Positions 1-9,159 of a DNA stretch of 64,000 bases are shown here, one piece after another; the stretch's first letter is position 1; each line of letters starts with the position of its first letter. The notes under the pieces were generated by a model that searched no databases, was not told where the DNA came from, and saw only the letters and a list, made by a program, of their open reading frames with translations. Made by a program: the position numbers and the translations under genes. The DNA is from Bacillus pseudomycoides (GTDB taxonomy: Bacteria; Bacillota; Bacilli; Bacillales; Bacillaceae_G): the NCBI RefSeq assembly GCF_002582035.1, contig NZ_NUQE01000088.1, positions 26,997 to 90,996 on the forward strand, given 5' to 3'.

Positions 1-531
1 GATGTCGGGACCTTTTCTGTCTCTCGCCATCATAGTTACTACTGTCGCTAGATTTCCACCTGAGCTTTCCCCTCCGACTGCCAATCTAGTAACATCTCCG
101 TTAAAGGAGGGCCCTTTTTCATAAACCCATTCCAATGCTGCATATGCGTCTTCGACTGGAGTCGGGAACTTATACTCTGGAGCAAGACGATAGTTTACAG
201 ATACAACAATACTAGCCGTTCTATTTGCTATCATTCGGCAACTTGCATCCATCACTTCAATGTCTCCTAGAACCCATCCTCCACCATGGTAGTAAATAAA
301 TATCGGGAAGGGACCTTGCCCCTCCGGTATGTATACCCTACATTTGATTTCTTCGTCTTTGCTTACCGGTATCATCAAGTTCTCTACCTTTGAAACTGGA
401 TCTAATTTTACAGCAGGGCGCGGTGCATTGGACAGCAAATCTCTTACTGCCTTAGGATCCATCTCGTGAATAGGCGGCATCTGATTATATGCTAGTAAAT
501 ATTTTTCTGCTTGCGGGTCTAAATTTACCAA
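1..531 (-). CDS. HSL-type (family IV) alpha/beta hydrolase esterase, partial
   Basis: The reading frame runs off the left edge, so only the first 177 codons are visible. It shows the oxyanion-hole motif HGGG (in YYHGGGW) and the nucleophile elbow GESSGG, in the order and spacing of hormone-sensitive-lipase-like esterases; the catalytic Asp and His would lie beyond the window. The start is inferred to be a TTG (529-531): there is no in-frame ATG nearby and GAGG lies about ten bases upstream. It is the last visible gene of the oxygenase cluster. It could hydrolyse an ester or thioester made or imported by that cluster (inference). Confidence 0.85.
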   Translation of the reverse strand, partial: MVNLDPQAEKYLLAYNQMPPIHEMDPKAVRDLLSNAPRPAVKLDPVSKVENLMIPVSKDEEIKCRVYIPEGQGPFPIFIYYHGGGWVLGDIEVMDASCRMIANRTASIVVSVNYRLAPEYKFPTPVEDAYAALEWVYEKGPSFNGDVTRLAVGGESSGGNLATVVTMMARDRKGPDI

Positions 532-639
532 GAAACATCATCCTCACTTCCATTTATTTTAAAATTAACTCGGCTATTTCTTAAACCTTGATTCCGGTCC
601 TAAAACCCTCACATTCACTTCATCATAAAAAAACATACA

Positions 640-682
640 ATGGTGATTTTATTCACCTTATTTCGATGAATAAAATCACCAT
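640..682 (-). terminator. 16-bp-arm stem-loop between oxygenase and esterase genes
   Basis: A perfect inverted repeat with 16-base arms (beginning ATGGTGATTTTATTCA) and an 11-base loop. On the minus strand it is followed by a T-rich stretch. It lies after the stop of the upstream oxygenase gene, so it probably ends or attenuates transcription into the esterase gene. Confidence 0.6.
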
Positions 683-728
683 ACAACTTGATATAAGAGA
701 TATTGGTGATTAAATTACCACCAGCTTT

Positions 729-1727
729 TTATCTAATTACAGGTGCTCCTCCGATATAAAACTCGAAATCCGGGGCAATTTTTCGGCCATTTGGCATCAT
801 GAGCCATAATCTTAATAAATGACGTTTGCGGTCATCTTCTTCATAATCTTCAAATAATGTACGCGAATGAAAAACCGCATAATTATTAACGAATTGCATA
901 TCACCTGGTTCCATCATCATATCAATATGAAAGTTTTTATCATGAGTAAGGGAATCTACAAAATCAAATGCTTCGATTTCCTCTTTCGACAAAGAGATAC
1001 CTGTTTTCATTTGTGCTGATTCGACATATTGGCGCATATATCTGCAGCTCAATTTACCATCGTAATAGCTAAAGATTGGTGATTGAACTACCGGAGATTG
1101 ACCTAGTGCTTCTTCCCCACGAAGATCATGGGCGAATGGACGAAAAAGAATTTCAAGGTACTCTGGGTGCTTCTCCAGAATTTCATTATAGATAGACATT
1201 GCACTAGCGATACTGCTTAAACCACCAGATTTCGCTTTGCGAAGACATAGTAATCCGACCACATCAGCAAGATCTGTGTGATAGTCAAGATGCACATTTG
1301 TTTGGTAACCTCTTACTTTTGTATTATCATTAAAGTCTTTACCTATGTTTTTGATATGCCCTAAGAGGTCCCCATTTTTGCTTTGGATGATCGGCAGTCC
1401 CAAGTAAAGTCCGAGACCCCAGTAAATGATGCTTGCTTCTTCGTCAGTATACCGTTCCATTGGCAATCCGCGAATCAATAGAAACCCTCTCCCATTCTCC
1501 AGTTCGTCGACAAAGTATTTGATTTCGTCAGCGAGATCAGGAATCGGGAAATCCTCCTTTTTAAAATCTGGTGCTTTTAATCCCTTTTGCTGAACATGTA
1601 ATAATGCCTTATTAAGAGCAGCAATCGTTTTTTCGGACAAATAATAAATCCATGAATCATCTTTAGCTAGTTCAATGCCTTTCCATGCTGAACGCCCTTG
1701 AATTTTTTCCTTTATAATGACTGACAT
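729..1727 (-). CDS. TauD/TfdA-family Fe(II)/2-oxoglutarate-dependent oxygenase (copy 1)
   Basis: A 332-residue protein of the TauD/TfdA fold. It contains the metal-binding HxD motif (HTD in HLDYHTDLAD), the distal metal His (NNYAVFHSRT) and a downstream Arg-rich segment (RKRHLLRLWL) fitting 2-oxoglutarate binding. Enzymes of this family use O2 and 2-oxoglutarate to hydroxylate or oxidatively modify small molecules; the substrate cannot be read from the sequence. The ATG at 1727 is chosen because AAAGGAGGAA lies directly upstream. It is a clear paralog of the gene at 3467-4522, separated from it by a transporter. Together they suggest a small dedicated pathway. Confidence 0.88.
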   Translation of the reverse strand: MSVIIKEKIQGRSAWKGIELAKDDSWIYYLSEKTIAALNKALLHVQQKGLKAPDFKKEDFPIPDLADEIKYFVDELENGRGFLLIRGLPMERYTDEEASIIYWGLGLYLGLPIIQSKNGDLLGHIKNIGKDFNDNTKVRGYQTNVHLDYHTDLADVVGLLCLRKAKSGGLSSIASAMSIYNEILEKHPEYLEILFRPFAHDLRGEEALGQSPVVQSPIFSYYDGKLSCRYMRQYVESAQMKTGISLSKEEIEAFDFVDSLTHDKNFHIDMMMEPGDMQFVNNYAVFHSRTLFEDYEEDDRKRHLLRLWLMMPNGRKIAPDFEFYIGGAPVIR

Positions 1728-2040
1728 AAATATTCCTCCTTTATTCATTTGGTTATTTTCCTACTTTATATGACTGAATATTTTGAATTTTCTTTCCTCT
1801 AGTATACTTATAATTATAAATGAAATAAAATTGTTATTTTTAATTTATAATTAAGTTGTATTAATATATACCGTCATTCAATCTCACAAACTAGCCCTTT
1901 CAAAAAACTAAGTAATAGATACATTGACCAAATAATCAATTAACATAGTTATGATCATTCTGCTTCAATTTGGTATATTCACTAACTAAGAAGATCCTTC
2001 GTTGAAGTTATAACTGCACCCTGATTTGCTGTATATTTTT
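1728..2040. other. Intergenic, AT-rich, no gene seen
   Basis: About 310 bases of very AT-rich DNA between the MFS gene and oxygenase copy 1. No coding frame or strong stem-loop is evident. It could hold a promoter for the downstream oxygenase and esterase genes. Confidence 0.5.
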
Positions 2041-3330
2041 TTAAATACTCACTTGTTCCTCTGCTTTTATTGTTGTGTTGCTTTGCTTTGCGGGGCGAAC
2101 AACGATCCAAAATAATAATCCGATAACGAACATACCCAAAGCAGTTACTTGGAATCCATAACGATATCCTATTGCTTCAGTCGCTGCATATTGGATGAAA
2201 TACCCGAATACGAGCGGAGCAATAATACTTGTTGAACTTGAAAGAGCAATGAACGTTCCTTGTGCTTTTCCAATGTTTTTGGGAGAAAAAAAATCCATCA
2301 ATATTGCAGGTGCGAGTGAAAGAATGACATACGCAAAGCCTGGAGCAAGGGTGAAGAACAGGATGGATATAGCACTTGAATTCACGGCATTTGCCATATA
2401 TACACAAAGAGCAGATAGCACCATCATAGAACCGGCAAGATTTATGCGTGCTTTACGAATATCCCCAGTTTTGCGATAAATCCGATCTGATAGCATAGAA
2501 AATCCAATTTGGCAAATGGCAGCGAAAAGAAAAGGTAACGACACGGCTAATTTTAATGTTTGACCATCAAAATGTTGAACTTTGGTAAAATATGCTGGAA
2601 ACCATATTGCTTGAACAGACAATAGCCAATAGGCACAACCTCCACATAAGACGGTAAAAACAAAATTTTTAGACAACAGATGCGGAAGAAACTGACGCCA
2701 AGAAACCTTAGAAAGAGTTGATGAATGCTGCTCCTCTTGATGAAATGAAGGCAATCCAATTTCTTGTGGACTTTCTTTGCCGAAAATGACCCATAAAACT
2801 AGTACAATAAGTCCAACAATCCCCATGGCTATAAAAGCAGATCTCCATCCATATTGATCGATTAAGGAGATTAATAGTGGTGAAGCAATCGCCGCTCCGC
2901 CTGTTGTTCCTAACAAAACAGCGCCAAAGCCTATACCATGTCTATGTTTTGGGAACCATTTTCCCATTATTGCCGTTGATAAGGCAGGGGCTGGACCTTC
3001 GCCTAGTCCCAAGATCATTCTTGTAAAGACTAGCAGAGACAGACTGGAAACAAAAGGTGTGAGAAATTGAACAATCAACCATGTAAGTGACATCCAAGTT
3101 AACATTTTTTTCGTGTTTTTGGAATCGGCCATACCACCAAGAATGATAGAAGAAAAGGTAAAGAACCAAAAGAAGGAACTTCCCACCAATCCCCATTGTG
3201 AAGGGCTTAAATGTAACTCTTTCATTAGGGGAACAGAAACCAAACCAATAACAATTTTATCAACTTGGTTGATCATACCTGAAGCAACTAGAAATAATAA
3301 TATAATCCAAGAATATTTTGGAGTGCTCAA
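2041..3330 (-). CDS. MFS transporter, ACS-like organic anion symporter type
   Basis: About 429 residues with twelve predicted hydrophobic segments and the charged loop typical of major facilitator proteins (GGMADSKNTKK after the second segment). N-terminal features such as MINQVDKIVIGLVSVPLM resemble the anion:cation symporter group (hexuronate/galactonate-type carriers). The frame is open further upstream to 3381, but the best ribosome site (AAGGGGGA) precedes a TTG at 3330, and the earlier ATG at 3357 sits next to a stem-loop. The gene lies between two oxygenase paralogs and probably moves the substrate or product of that pathway across the membrane (inference). Confidence 0.85.
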   Translation of the reverse strand: MSTPKYSWIILLFLVASGMINQVDKIVIGLVSVPLMKELHLSPSQWGLVGSSFFWFFTFSSIILGGMADSKNTKKMLTWMSLTWLIVQFLTPFVSSLSLLVFTRMILGLGEGPAPALSTAIMGKWFPKHRHGIGFGAVLLGTTGGAAIASPLLISLIDQYGWRSAFIAMGIVGLIVLVLWVIFGKESPQEIGLPSFHQEEQHSSTLSKVSWRQFLPHLLSKNFVFTVLCGGCAYWLLSVQAIWFPAYFTKVQHFDGQTLKLAVSLPFLFAAICQIGFSMLSDRIYRKTGDIRKARINLAGSMMVLSALCVYMANAVNSSAISILFFTLAPGFAYVILSLAPAILMDFFSPKNIGKAQGTFIALSSSTSIIAPLVFGYFIQYAATEAIGYRYGFQVTALGMFVIGLLFWIVVRPAKQSNTTIKAEEQVSI

Positions 3331-3360
3331 CGTATAAATCCCCCTTATTTTTACCATCAA

Positions 3361-3396
3361 GGGAAAACCTTTTCCAGACATCTGAAAAGGTTCCCC
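3361..3396 (-). terminator. Intercistronic stem-loop before the MFS gene
   Basis: Inverted repeat GGGGAACCTTTTCAGA / TCTGGAAAAGGTTTTCCC with near-perfect pairing, between the oxygenase copy 2 stop and the MFS start. It lacks a long T-tract, so mRNA processing or attenuation is as likely as termination. Confidence 0.5.
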
Positions 3397-3466
3397 CCAT
3401 CACATGAATCAATTGGTGTTCTTATGAAACGATATATAAAGGTAAGTCTTTCGGATTTAAGCCCAA

Positions 3467-4522
3467 TTACTTCAAGTTTTCTATAATACCGCCAGATGTT
3501 TTTCCACGGACAGGAATACCGCCGCGACCCGCTTTACCTGTTTTCTCATCAATAAACATCGCGAAATCGTTTGCAATTTCTCGGCCATTTGGCATCGTGA
3601 GCCACAATCTTAATAAATGGCGTTTGCGTTCCGGTTCTTCATAGTCTTCGTATTGAGTACGTGAATGCAGAACTGTATAATTATTGACGAATTGCATATC
3701 ACCTTCTTCCAACATCATATTATAATGCATATTTTCATCATGAAGGAGGGAATCCAGTATGTCTAACGCTTCAATTTCAACTTTTGACAAATGGATACCT
3801 GTTTTCGCTTGTGCTGATTCTATAAATGTACGGACATATCTGCAGCTCAATTTACCATCATAATAACTAAAAATTGGTGATGTAAATACTGGAGATTCAC
3901 CTGGCGCTTCCTCACCGCGACGATCAAAGATGAATGGACGACAGAGAATTCCAAGATACTCTGGGTACTTCTCCAGAATTTCATTATAAACAGCCATTGA
4001 ACTTATGATACTACTGAACCCCCCAGATTTCCCTTTTCGAAGGCTTAATAATCCGACGACATCAGATCCATCTGCGTGAAAAGGAAGATGCAGTTTCGTT
4101 TGATAACCGCGTACATTTGAATTTTCTAAGCTAAGACCTTGATCAATGACGTGCCCTAAGAGGTCACCTTTTGCGTTTTGCGATACCGGAATGCCCATGT
4201 GAAGTCCGAGCCCCCAATAAATGATGCTCGCTTCTTCATCCGTATATCTTTCCATTGGTAATCCACGAATTAATAGGAACCCCCTCCCATTCTCTAGTTC
4301 TTCCACAAAGTACGCAATTTCGTCAGAGAGATCCGGAATCAGGAAGTCCTCCTTGTTAAAATTAGGTGCTTTTAAACCCTTTTGTTTAACATGAATTAAA
4401 GCGCTTTCAAGGGATGCGATCATTTTCTCGGACAAATAATAAACCCATGAATCATCTTTAGCTAGATCAATACCTTTCCACGCTACTGGTCCTTGAACTT
4501 TTTCTTTTAAAATAGACGACAT
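3467..4522 (-). CDS. TauD/TfdA-family Fe(II)/2-oxoglutarate-dependent oxygenase (copy 2)
   Basis: A 351-residue paralog of the gene at 729-1727, alignable along nearly its full length. The metal site is kept but reads HAD (HLPFHADGSD) instead of HTD; the distal His is in NNYTVLHSRT. The C-terminus carries an extra tail of about 20 residues. Differences next to the metal site suggest the copies act on different steps or substrates. The start at 4522 is supported by GAAGGAGGA just upstream. It begins 37 bases after the acyl-CoA synthetase gene and is probably co-transcribed with it. Confidence 0.88.
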   Translation of the reverse strand: MSSILKEKVQGPVAWKGIDLAKDDSWVYYLSEKMIASLESALIHVKQKGLKAPNFNKEDFLIPDLSDEIAYFVEELENGRGFLLIRGLPMERYTDEEASIIYWGLGLHMGIPVSQNAKGDLLGHVIDQGLSLENSNVRGYQTKLHLPFHADGSDVVGLLSLRKGKSGGFSSIISSMAVYNEILEKYPEYLGILCRPFIFDRRGEEAPGESPVFTSPIFSYYDGKLSCRYVRTFIESAQAKTGIHLSKVEIEALDILDSLLHDENMHYNMMLEEGDMQFVNNYTVLHSRTQYEDYEEPERKRHLLRLWLTMPNGREIANDFAMFIDEKTGKAGRGGIPVRGKTSGGIIENLK

Positions 4523-4559
4523 AAATAATCCTCCTTCAATAATATGGTTAGTTAGTTTC

Positions 4560-6074
4560 TTACTTAACTTCAATCAATTGTCTTAACTCTCTGCGCAAAA
4601 TTTTCCCTGTTGAATTTTTAGGTAACTCTTTAGTAAATTCAACATATCTAGGAAGCTTGTACTTCACCAGCTTATCCTGGCAGAATCGGATAATGTCATT
4701 CATGGTGATCTGCTCATCATTAACTACGACATAAGCTTTTACATTTTCTCCGTATTCTCCATCGGAAACTCCGATTACGGCCGCCTCTACAACAGCAGGA
4801 TGTTGATACAGAACTTCCTCCACTTCACGAGGATATACATTGTATCCACCAACAATAATCATGTCCTTCTTTCGATCAACGATGTAGATGTATCCTTCTT
4901 CATCCATTGTTGCTAAATCACCAGTGTAAAACCATCCATCTATAAAGGCAGCTGATGTAGCTTCCGGCATCCTCAAGTATCCATTCATTACATTTGGCCC
5001 TTGAATTACTAATTCTCCGACTTCTCCTCTCGGCAATTCTTTTCCTTCCTCATTGACAATTTTGCTCTTGACGCCTGGTATATCTAGACCGATAGATCCT
5101 GGCTTGCGAGTTCCATTTAAAGGATTAATAGCAACGAGAGGCGATGTTTCCGAAAGTCCATACCCTTCCAAGATAAAAACGTTGAACTTGTTTTCAAATT
5201 TTTGTAGCAGCTCAACCGGAATCGAAGCACCTCCTGAGATACACACGCGAATGGATGAGAAATCTTCCGCAGTAGATTCAGGAAATTGAAAGATAAAATT
5301 GTACATCGTAGGAACTCCAGCGAACACTGTTGCCTTGTTTTCTCGAATGGTACGGGCCACTTCAAGAGGGCTGAATTTAGGTATGATCAGGACAGTTGCC
5401 CCGCAAGCAATTGGCGCATTCAGACAAATAGTCATACAGAAAACATGAAACATTGGTAGAACAGATACTACACAATCTTTATCATGGAGTTCAATTAATT
5501 CAGAAATGGCGTCCGCATTCGAAGCCAAATTCCGATGCGATAACATCGCACCCTTCGGTTTCCCTGTTGTTCCTGATGTGTATAGAATAACTGCAAGGTC
5601 TTCCTGATCAATGGAAGCGCTTAAGCAAACTTCATTGCTTGTTTCCATCAGATGCTCCCATGCCCACTCCTGATTCTCGGCATCTGTATAAATGACTAGC
5701 TTTAGATTTTTCAATTGTCCCCTTACTTCTGATAACTTCGGTTCTACAGATACGTGAGCAATAACCGCTTTAACTTGACTATCCTCTAAAATGTAATTGA
5801 TTTCCTCTTTGGTATACATAGGATTCATCGGGACAACAAATGCACCTAGTCGTAAAATGCCATAGTACGTAATGAGAAATTCAGGGCTATTTCCTAATAA
5901 AAGGGCCACTCCATCTCCCTTCCCGATTCCTCGGGCAGACAAACCAGCAGCTAATCGATCCACTTGCTGATTTAGTTCTGTATAAGTAACACTTTTATCT
6001 CTATAGATATAAGCGATACTGTCTGGGAAACTACTTGCACTTCTTTTCAAATTTTCGTCTAAATTATAACTCAT
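4560..6074 (-). CDS. Acyl-CoA synthetase (AMP-binding, fatty-acid/aryl CoA ligase type)
   Basis: A 504-residue ANL-superfamily enzyme. It shows the P-loop-like YTSGTTGKPKG motif, the GYGLSETSP motif, the hinge GWFYTGDLATMDEEGY / DRKKDMIIVGGYNVYP and the C-terminal catalytic Lys in STGKILRREL. These enzymes activate a carboxylate with ATP and load it on CoA. The start ATG at 6074 is preceded by AAGGGGTG; an upstream ATG at 6098 lacks such a site. It is the promoter-proximal gene of the oxygenase/transporter cluster, so pathway entry is probably a carboxylic acid made into a CoA thioester. No acyl-carrier-protein gene is present nearby. Confidence 0.9.
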   Translation of the reverse strand: MSYNLDENLKRSASSFPDSIAYIYRDKSVTYTELNQQVDRLAAGLSARGIGKGDGVALLLGNSPEFLITYYGILRLGAFVVPMNPMYTKEEINYILEDSQVKAVIAHVSVEPKLSEVRGQLKNLKLVIYTDAENQEWAWEHLMETSNEVCLSASIDQEDLAVILYTSGTTGKPKGAMLSHRNLASNADAISELIELHDKDCVVSVLPMFHVFCMTICLNAPIACGATVLIIPKFSPLEVARTIRENKATVFAGVPTMYNFIFQFPESTAEDFSSIRVCISGGASIPVELLQKFENKFNVFILEGYGLSETSPLVAINPLNGTRKPGSIGLDIPGVKSKIVNEEGKELPRGEVGELVIQGPNVMNGYLRMPEATSAAFIDGWFYTGDLATMDEEGYIYIVDRKKDMIIVGGYNVYPREVEEVLYQHPAVVEAAVIGVSDGEYGENVKAYVVVNDEQITMNDIIRFCQDKLVKYKLPRYVEFTKELPKNSTGKILRRELRQLIEVK

Positions 6075-6289
6075 TGCATGATTCACCCCTTTATACATAT
6101 GTAAGTATCGGAATACCCACTATTGTGAATATTCAAAATATTATTAAATTAAGTATACTCATAAAATATAATTAAATAAAATTAAAGATTTTAATTTGTA
6201 AGTAAGTATTACTAATATTCGAAAAGGGATGCAGTTGTAATGGAGGGGGCCTTCAGCATTGTACAGGCATGAAAATAAATCGAAATTGA

Positions 6290-6997
6290 GTCGACACGCA
6301 TGGACAAAGTGTTGTCGCCTTTGCCTTTTGTTATTTATTTGATTTTAAGCTGATACTACGTTTCAAAAATATTGGCTCTCAGAAATTGTATCGACCTGAA
6401 GCGGGATGAATGAGAAATACCTTCACTTGCAGCTCGTCTTAAGTAAGCACATTAACTGGGATATGAGCAAATCATTAAATTTGCGACTGCTTCGCGATTA
6501 GGCATCGCATCAGTGGAAGTAATTTTAAAGTGATGAGAGATAACAAATACCTATCTATCAAACTTTATGTGAGTTGGGGAAAGCAATTAAGGGCATTTTT
6601 TTATATAAATATCTACACTTTGAGGAAGTCCATAGAGGGATCCATGAAGGACTTAGCACCGTTCAACATTGGAACTCTGCTAACAACTATATTATGTACG
6701 GAAAGAATAATGAAATTCGCTTCAATTCTCCATAAAATCGAGAATTGTCTGCATTGTCACTTCCATTACTACAAAAATGTCTAGTTTACATAAATACGTT
6801 AATGGCTCATTCTCTATCATAACAATCAGTATTGGCTAAACAGTGAATACTTCAGAGGATTAACGCCTTTGTTCTACAATCATGTAGATATGTATGGAAC
6901 ATTTAAATTAAATGAAAATAGGCTAGCTTTACTAGCCCGCATTATAAACATATATATTATGGAACCTAATCGCTTTTATGTAAACAAATTTCATTAA
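6290..6997 (+). pseudogene. Decayed Tn3-family transposase, C-terminal part
   Basis: Successive plus-strand frames, broken by stops and frameshifts, spell consecutive pieces of a Tn3-type TnpA. They are VDTHGQSVVAFAFCYLF (about 6290), KLYRPEAG (about 6400), YEQIIKFATASRLG (about 6462), LCELGKAIKGIFLYKYL then HWNSANNYIMYGK (6562-6720), and YFRGLTPLFYNHVDMYGTF (6850-6910). Order and spacing match the catalytic and C-terminal portion of the family. No N-terminal part, resolvase or inverted repeat was found beside it. The longest single open frame here (6530-6784) reads the wrong phase and is not a gene. Confidence 0.8.
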
Positions 6998-7019
6998 CAT
7001 ATTTTCAATTTTAGAATGT

Positions 7020-7397
7020 TCAGGCTCGAATGATTCCATGGCTTGATCCTAACATTACTTCTTTCCCATTTTGATTGCGGTATACTGACTTTATTTCTAC
7101 CTTTTTAAAACCTTCCATTTGTTCAACTTTTGTAAGAGTTATTTCGCATGTAATGGTATCTCCAGTAAAAACAGGTCGAATAAATTCAGTTACCATTTCT
7201 CTTGCGATGTAATTTACATCACCACCAATTTTCGTTCCTATACTTGCAGTTAATAAACCTTGCACCATTAAACGACCTTTTTCATCATGTTCAATATGAT
7301 GCCTACCTTGATCGCCTGAAAAACTTCCGAACTGCAAAACATCTTCTTCAGTAAAAGTTCTTTCCCATGTAAAAACGTCACCTGTTTTAATAATCAT
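7020..7397 (-). CDS. MaoC-like hotdog-fold dehydratase/thioesterase-like protein
   Basis: A 125-residue single hotdog domain resembling (R)-specific enoyl-CoA hydratases of the MaoC/PhaJ group. The segment FSGDQGRHH sits where that family has its catalytic Asp and His, followed by MVQGLLTASIGTKIGGD, the conserved glycine-rich helix. GGGGGA lies seven bases before the ATG. It is monocistronic, between a Tn3 relic and an alpha/beta hydrolase. The likely substrate is an acyl-CoA or acyl-ACP, but the exact reaction is not certain. Confidence 0.75.
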   Translation of the reverse strand: MIIKTGDVFTWERTFTEEDVLQFGSFSGDQGRHHIEHDEKGRLMVQGLLTASIGTKIGGDVNYIAREMVTEFIRPVFTGDTITCEITLTKVEQMEGFKKVEIKSVYRNQNGKEVMLGSSHGIIRA

Positions 7398-7509
7398 ATT
7401 TCTCCCCCTCTACTTTTGAATATTCTGTATTTTCACTTTATCACAAAAATGAATGAATAACCACTCATTTTTAATAGTTTCACTAAATTACATACATTAA
7501 TTTAATAAG

Positions 7510-7536
7510 AAAAATCCTGCATTACACAGGATTTTT
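7510..7536 (-). terminator. Rho-independent terminator after the alpha/beta hydrolase gene
   Basis: Hairpin AAAAATCCTG / CAGGATTTTT with a seven-base loop, positioned just after the stop of the gene at 7565-8395 and before the MaoC-like gene. Confidence 0.75.
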
Positions 7537-7564
7537 AATCATTTCTTTTACAAATTATTAAATT

Positions 7565-8395
7565 TTATTCAAAAGCCACAATATTTTCTTCTACTCTATT
7601 TAACCATTCATTTATTAACGAATGGAATATAACATCCTGTTCAATCTGTAAGTTATGTCCAGCTTTATCTAAAACAGCAAAAGTAGCACGAGGAAATTTA
7701 TCAAGAAGCTTCCAAGCATCTTTGTAGCCTGTTACTGAATCCTGTTTACCCAATAAAAAGAGGCTTGGTTTTTCATACAGGTATAGCTGATTATCAACAT
7801 CAAATGAAAAAGCATATTGCTCCTGTATTTTTGTTAAAAACGCCTCATCTGCTATTTTAACTCCTGATATAATCTCTTCAAGATAACGTTGCCAATTTTT
7901 TTCGTTAAGCACTACAAAATTCAAACTGAAATTCTCACGTTCCTCCGTACTTAACTGAGATAAAAACTTTTCATCTCGGTAAATAACGGTATGCGGAGGA
8001 AGCTGTCTCTTGTTTATATCCGGAATAATCATAGGACAAATAAATGCAGCGCCATCTATCTTTTCTTTTCTTTTGGATAAAACTCCTCTAGTTATGTATC
8101 CACCATAGGATTCGCCTGCAATTAAGAAAGATTCGTCTGGAATAATCGTATCTATGAATTTTAAAACAAGATCTAACATTCCATCTGAGTTTTGAATAGA
8201 TTCGTTCCCCTTCGTTTGTCCCATTCCTGGTAAATCAATATAAATTCGTTTCCAACCTTCTCTTTGTACAAAAACAGGTTCCATGCACCCTAACATTAAT
8301 CTATGATCAGGGGAAAAACCATGAAGCATGATAATTGGTTTTCCAGAACCATAAATCTCATAATGAACTTTTACATCCCCTATTAAGCATTCCAT
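7565..8395 (-). CDS. Alpha/beta hydrolase
   Basis: A 276-residue alpha/beta-hydrolase-fold protein. The oxyanion segment MLHGFSPDH, the nucleophile elbow GESYGG (near residue 95) and the catalytic His in AGHNLQIEQ (near residue 250) are visible, with a likely acidic residue in the LLGKQDSVTGY segment. No signal peptide is present, so it is cytosolic. GGAGTGG precedes the ATG. It stands as a single transcription unit with a terminator behind it. Substrate unknown. Confidence 0.85.
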   Translation of the reverse strand: MECLIGDVKVHYEIYGSGKPIIMLHGFSPDHRLMLGCMEPVFVQREGWKRIYIDLPGMGQTKGNESIQNSDGMLDLVLKFIDTIIPDESFLIAGESYGGYITRGVLSKRKEKIDGAAFICPMIIPDINKRQLPPHTVIYRDEKFLSQLSTEERENFSLNFVVLNEKNWQRYLEEIISGVKIADEAFLTKIQEQYAFSFDVDNQLYLYEKPSLFLLGKQDSVTGYKDAWKLLDKFPRATFAVLDKAGHNLQIEQDVIFHSLINEWLNRVEENIVAFE

Positions 8396-8712
8396 TATAA
8401 TCCACTCCGAATTTTCAGTGTTTTTAATACTATAATAGAATAAAAGTTCTAACTTTCAAAATATTAAGCTCATACTCCTTATTGTTAGTTAAAGAACATT
8501 TTTATCTCTTTACACCTTGCATACAGTTTACATAACATAATTATATAATGTATATATTAACTACGTGCTTGCAAAAACGTTTCTAAAAGCTGTTTTATTT
8601 CTTTTGACTAGACACCTCATACATAATACCATTAGCTTTCGCGCGATGTTTGTGATTATAATTTTCAAAGTGCCCATGATAAAGTGAATGAAAATATAGA
8701 AACGAACTATTT
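8396..8712. other. Intergenic region with a possible short gene relic
   Basis: No intact gene. On the minus strand around 8600-8680 a short open stretch reads HGHFENYNHKHRAKANGIMY and ends soon after. It has no start or ribosome site and looks like the tail of a lost gene. Confidence 0.35.
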
Positions 8713-9018
8713 TTATACATCCCAATGTCTATATTCATTTATCTCACTCTTTTTTCTAAATGCATCTTCTAGGTCAATATTGAGTTTGTTAGCAAGATCA
8801 AAAAGATTCCATACCACATCGTATATTTCAAAACCTAACTGTTTCTTTAGTTCATTAATATTATAAGAATCAGGTTTGGAAGAGATTTTTAAGACTTCTT
8901 GAGCGACCTCTCCAATTTCTGTGACCAAAAATAAGGTTCTTTCTTCAATCGTTGAGTTCTCAAAACCTTTATTTTTACTAAACTCTCTAACCTCTCTTTG
9001 TAATGCAGATATTTTCAC
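8713..9018 (-). CDS. MazG-like NTP pyrophosphohydrolase-type protein
   Basis: A 101-residue protein with the MazG/all-alpha NTP-PPase pattern: EIGEVAQEVLK, then EIYDVVWNLFDLANKLNIDL, matching the ExxE and ExxD metal-binding helices. The start is a GTG at 9018 with AGGGAGGG upstream. An in-frame extension to 9156 exists, but it translates the right end of the adjacent IscB element and is rejected. Such proteins hydrolyse non-canonical nucleoside triphosphates. The IscB element ends about 60 bases upstream and may have displaced the native promoter. Confidence 0.75.
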   Translation of the reverse strand: MKISALQREVREFSKNKGFENSTIEERTLFLVTEIGEVAQEVLKISSKPDSYNINELKKQLGFEIYDVVWNLFDLANKLNIDLEDAFRKKSEINEYRHWDV

Positions 9019-9159
9019 TTTGTCAACCCTCCCTATTTTGAAACTCTCCAAAAATCTGTTTTGGAATTTAGCATATTTCTGAAAGAAGTCCCCATCTTCA
9101 AGCGCGTGACGGGCAAGAGCCCAGCGGTAAAGTGGGGATGAATTTCGGTTAGGCATAGC

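Noticed and set aside
1-6074. Isonitrile lipopeptide (Sco/Mma-type) biosynthetic cluster
   Set aside because: A TauD-like enzyme and an acyl ligase are present, but there is no acyl-carrier protein, thioesterase of that type or NRPS in view.
6530-6784. 84-codon plus-strand open frame
   Set aside because: It is out of phase with the Tn3 transposase fragments encoded by the same DNA and has no ribosome site or family match.
9019-9156. In-frame N-terminal extension of the MazG-like gene (would add 46 residues)
   Set aside because: It translates the right-end hairpin of the IscB element. A GTG with a strong ribosome site at 9018 fits the family's usual start.
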